Shown here piece after piece: positions 48,722-50,273 of a stretch of 50,273 nucleotides of DNA. The stretch lies in NCBI GenBank assembly GCA_903896505.1, contig CAITXU010000275.1:1-50273 (forward strand). Direction: 5' to 3'. A program made the translations under genes and the position numbers. This DNA is from an uncultured Verrucomicrobiota bacterium. GTDB lineage: Bacteria; Verrucomicrobiota; Verrucomicrobiia; Limisphaerales; UBA9464. Below the pieces are notes generated by a model. That model was not told where the DNA came from. It searched no databases and saw only the letters and a list, made by a program, of their open reading frames with translations. Numbering within the stretch: position 1 is the first letter of the stretch; the number at the start of each line of letters is the position of its first letter.

Positions 48722-50273
48722 AACTCATTTTCCGTCTCCTTCAACTCCTTGGGGCCCTGCGGCAAGGTGCTTGGCGCTCACCAGCGTTCTTCCTCTTTGC
48801 CATGTGCGCCTTCCCGCATAGGTCATGGGCGGCCCAGACGCTATCGTGGACAACCGAACCCGAAGTCCTCCGTCTGCAACAGCTCATTGCCAACGGGCAA
48901 CCGTCCGAAGCCCTGGTCCGCCTCGCAGCAGAAATGGAACGGGACCCATCCAATCCAAGGGTGGCCTACGATTGCGGGATTGCCGCCTACGCCGCCGGAA
49001 GATACGAAGAAGCTCTCTTGTCGTTTGATCGCGCCGAAAGCGAGGGTCGGGGGTCTTTGGTGCGGCAGGCCCGTTTTGAAAAGGGCAATGCGGAATTTCA
49101 GGTGGGACGTGAGGCGGCTTCCGTCAATCTCGATGACACAATTTCCCATTGGAAGGAATCCCTGCGAAACTACGACTTGGTCCTCCAAGACAAACACCAT
49201 GCGATGGCTCAGTCGAATCGCGAGTTTGTCCGGCATCAGTTGCTACAACTCCTTCTCTCAGCCGGAAAAACCAATCTTCAATCCGCACTTCAGCCCAATC
49301 AGACGCCGGCGCAGAGGATCGAGCCCTTGCGAAACGCATTTGGGAAATACACCGAGGCGCTGGAAGTCGCCCCCGAAAACCCCGAAGCAAAATCCGGCGA
49401 GCAGAATTCACGCGACTTGCTTGCCGAATCCCTGGCCCGGGAAGGCAGCCGAAAAGCCCAAAACGTTCGCTACATAGCCCCAGGGCCTAGAGAGGCTCCC
49501 ATTCTCCGCCCAGATTTCAAAGACATCGAAGAAGGAGTCGGCATGCTCGAGGATGCCCATCAACTCAAGCCAGCAGACGCCAACATCGAACGGGCGCTGG
49601 AAGAAGCAAAACATCGCATGGCTCAGGCGATGACAGACCATGCCCAGCACATGCTCGACCTGGAGCCGCGCATTCCCCAACCCCGTGAAAAACTCGCGGT
49701 CCTGAGAATGGCCAAGGAGTTTGTGGAAAAGGCTCTCACTAAAGTGCCGGACCACGCGGCCGCGAAAAAGACCCTCGACGAAATCAACCGTCGACTGGCG
49801 GATGTGATGGAGGAACAAGGAGACGAGTTATCCCAGCAAAGCGATCAGGCCAATCTGGAGCAACAAACCCAAATGCTGAGTCAGTCACTTGATTTCTATC
49901 AACAGGCAGGCGAGCTAAAACCTGCCGATACCGGCCTGCCCAAAAAAGCCGAACAGACACAGAACAAATTGGTTCAAGCCCTGGACAAACTGGCCAATCA
50001 GTTGATGCAAGGCCAGGGACCCAAAGAGTCCCTGGAATCCCAGGCAGCCCGACTTGAAGGCGCCGAACAGGCATTGAACGAGCTTCAATCGCTGAGCCCC
50101 TCCCAGGAAACTGCGGGAAAAGCAGAGGCGGTGGGTCAGCAACTGGACGGAATCCGGCAAAAGCTTGCTCAACAGGCCCAAAAGTCTGGGCAACCAGGAC
50201 AACAACCCGGCACGCAGCCGAATCAACCCTCTCCTTCTCAAATGAGCCAGAACGGTATTCCCCTGGATGCCCC
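48718..50273 (+). CDS. BatC-like TPR/coiled-coil protein, truncated by the window end
   Basis: Partial gene: the frame is open from the ATG at 48718, overlapping the batB stop as ATGA, to the window edge (518 codons, no stop). A signal peptide-like start (FFLFAMCAFPHRSWAAQ) is followed by TPRs (LQQLIANGQPSEALVRLAAE, then VAYDCGIAAYAAGRYEEALLSFDRA and, later, GVGMLEDAHQLKPADANIERALEEAK). A long Gln- and Lys-rich helical stretch follows (QGDELSQQSDQANLEQQTQML) and then a Gln/Pro-rich end. BatC proteins are shorter TPR proteins, so this one is extended. A BatD-like gene would be expected next. Confidence 0.82.
   Translation, partial: MKLIFRLLQLLGALRQGAWRSPAFFLFAMCAFPHRSWAAQTLSWTTEPEVLRLQQLIANGQPSEALVRLAAEMERDPSNPRVAYDCGIAAYAAGRYEEALLSFDRAESEGRGSLVRQARFEKGNAEFQVGREAASVNLDDTISHWKESLRNYDLVLQDKHHAMAQSNREFVRHQLLQLLLSAGKTNLQSALQPNQTPAQRIEPLRNAFGKYTEALEVAPENPEAKSGEQNSRDLLAESLAREGSRKAQNVRYIAPGPREAPILRPDFKDIEEGVGMLEDAHQLKPADANIERALEEAKHRMAQAMTDHAQHMLDLEPRIPQPREKLAVLRMAKEFVEKALTKVPDHAAAKKTLDEINRRLADVMEEQGDELSQQSDQANLEQQTQMLSQSLDFYQQAGELKPADTGLPKKAEQTQNKLVQALDKLANQLMQGQGPKESLESQAARLEGAEQALNELQSLSPSQETAGKAEAVGQQLDGIRQKLAQQAQKSGQPGQQPGTQPNQPSPSQMSQNGIPLDA

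Overview
The window looks like chromosomal DNA from a Verrucomicrobiota bacterium, most likely the Limisphaerales/Pedosphaerales lineage (former subdivision 3). This is inferred from protein style. There are many secreted proteins with PA14, Ig-like, autotransporter-repeat and DUF1080 modules, 'NWPxWRG' PQQ-like propellers, an arylsulfatase with its formylglycine-generating enzyme, a pro-kumamolisin-type sedolisin, and a MoxR/DUF58/Bat operon with a DUF4381-like gene. REP-like palindromes with a RAYT transposase, GC-rich DNA and an almost total lack of Shine-Dalgarno sequences fit the same picture. Species cannot be named from the sequence alone.

Layout. 0.1-10.0 kb (minus strand): an RsmB-like rRNA m5C methyltransferase with a long Arg/Gly/Pro-rich head, a giant 1815-residue secreted mosaic protein (DUF3472 start), a periplasmic TPR protein and mnmA. 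10.1-12.3 kb (plus): a TSUP permease coupled to a secreted SGNH hydrolase-DUF1080 fusion. 12.3-18.5 kb: a repeat-bearing gap, a Tat-type metallophosphoesterase (minus), a PQQ-like propeller, a DoxX-like membrane protein, a sedolisin with an Asp-to-Asn change at a catalytic position, and a DUF2237 protein. 18.6-22.6 kb: two divergent genes, a secreted three-module protein and a NodB-like deacetylase lipoprotein.

22.6-24.1 kb is the most mobile-looking part: a REP-associated tyrosine transposase flanked by five direct copies of a three-hairpin repeat (a 'REPtron'), next to a PhnA/YjdM zinc-ribbon gene. 24.3-32.4 kb (plus): a lipoprotein of unknown role coupled to a PstS-like binding protein, a sulfatase, a repeat-rich gap, the FGE that would activate the sulfatase, and two outer-membrane barrel proteins. 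32.5-43.7 kb is mixed: nitroreductase (minus), second PQQ-like propeller, N-acetylmuramoyl-L-alanine amidase, large metzincin-type protease, Pro/Ala-rich tail-anchored protein, thioredoxin, a minus-strand cluster (70-residue protein, pyrR, pyrB), a phytase-like propeller, and enolase.

43.9 kb to the right edge (plus) is one tightly overlapping operon: moxR, a small membrane protein, DUF58, a DUF4381-like protein, batA, batB and a TPR/coiled-coil BatC-like protein cut off by the window end. The four downstream junctions are ATGA or GTGA overlaps, which implies translational coupling.

No rRNA, tRNA, CRISPR array, prophage or integrase was recognised. The best candidate for something under-described is the REPtron with its wider family of GGA-loop palindromes. 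These sit in gaps across the window, and one copy also appears to serve as a transcription terminator.
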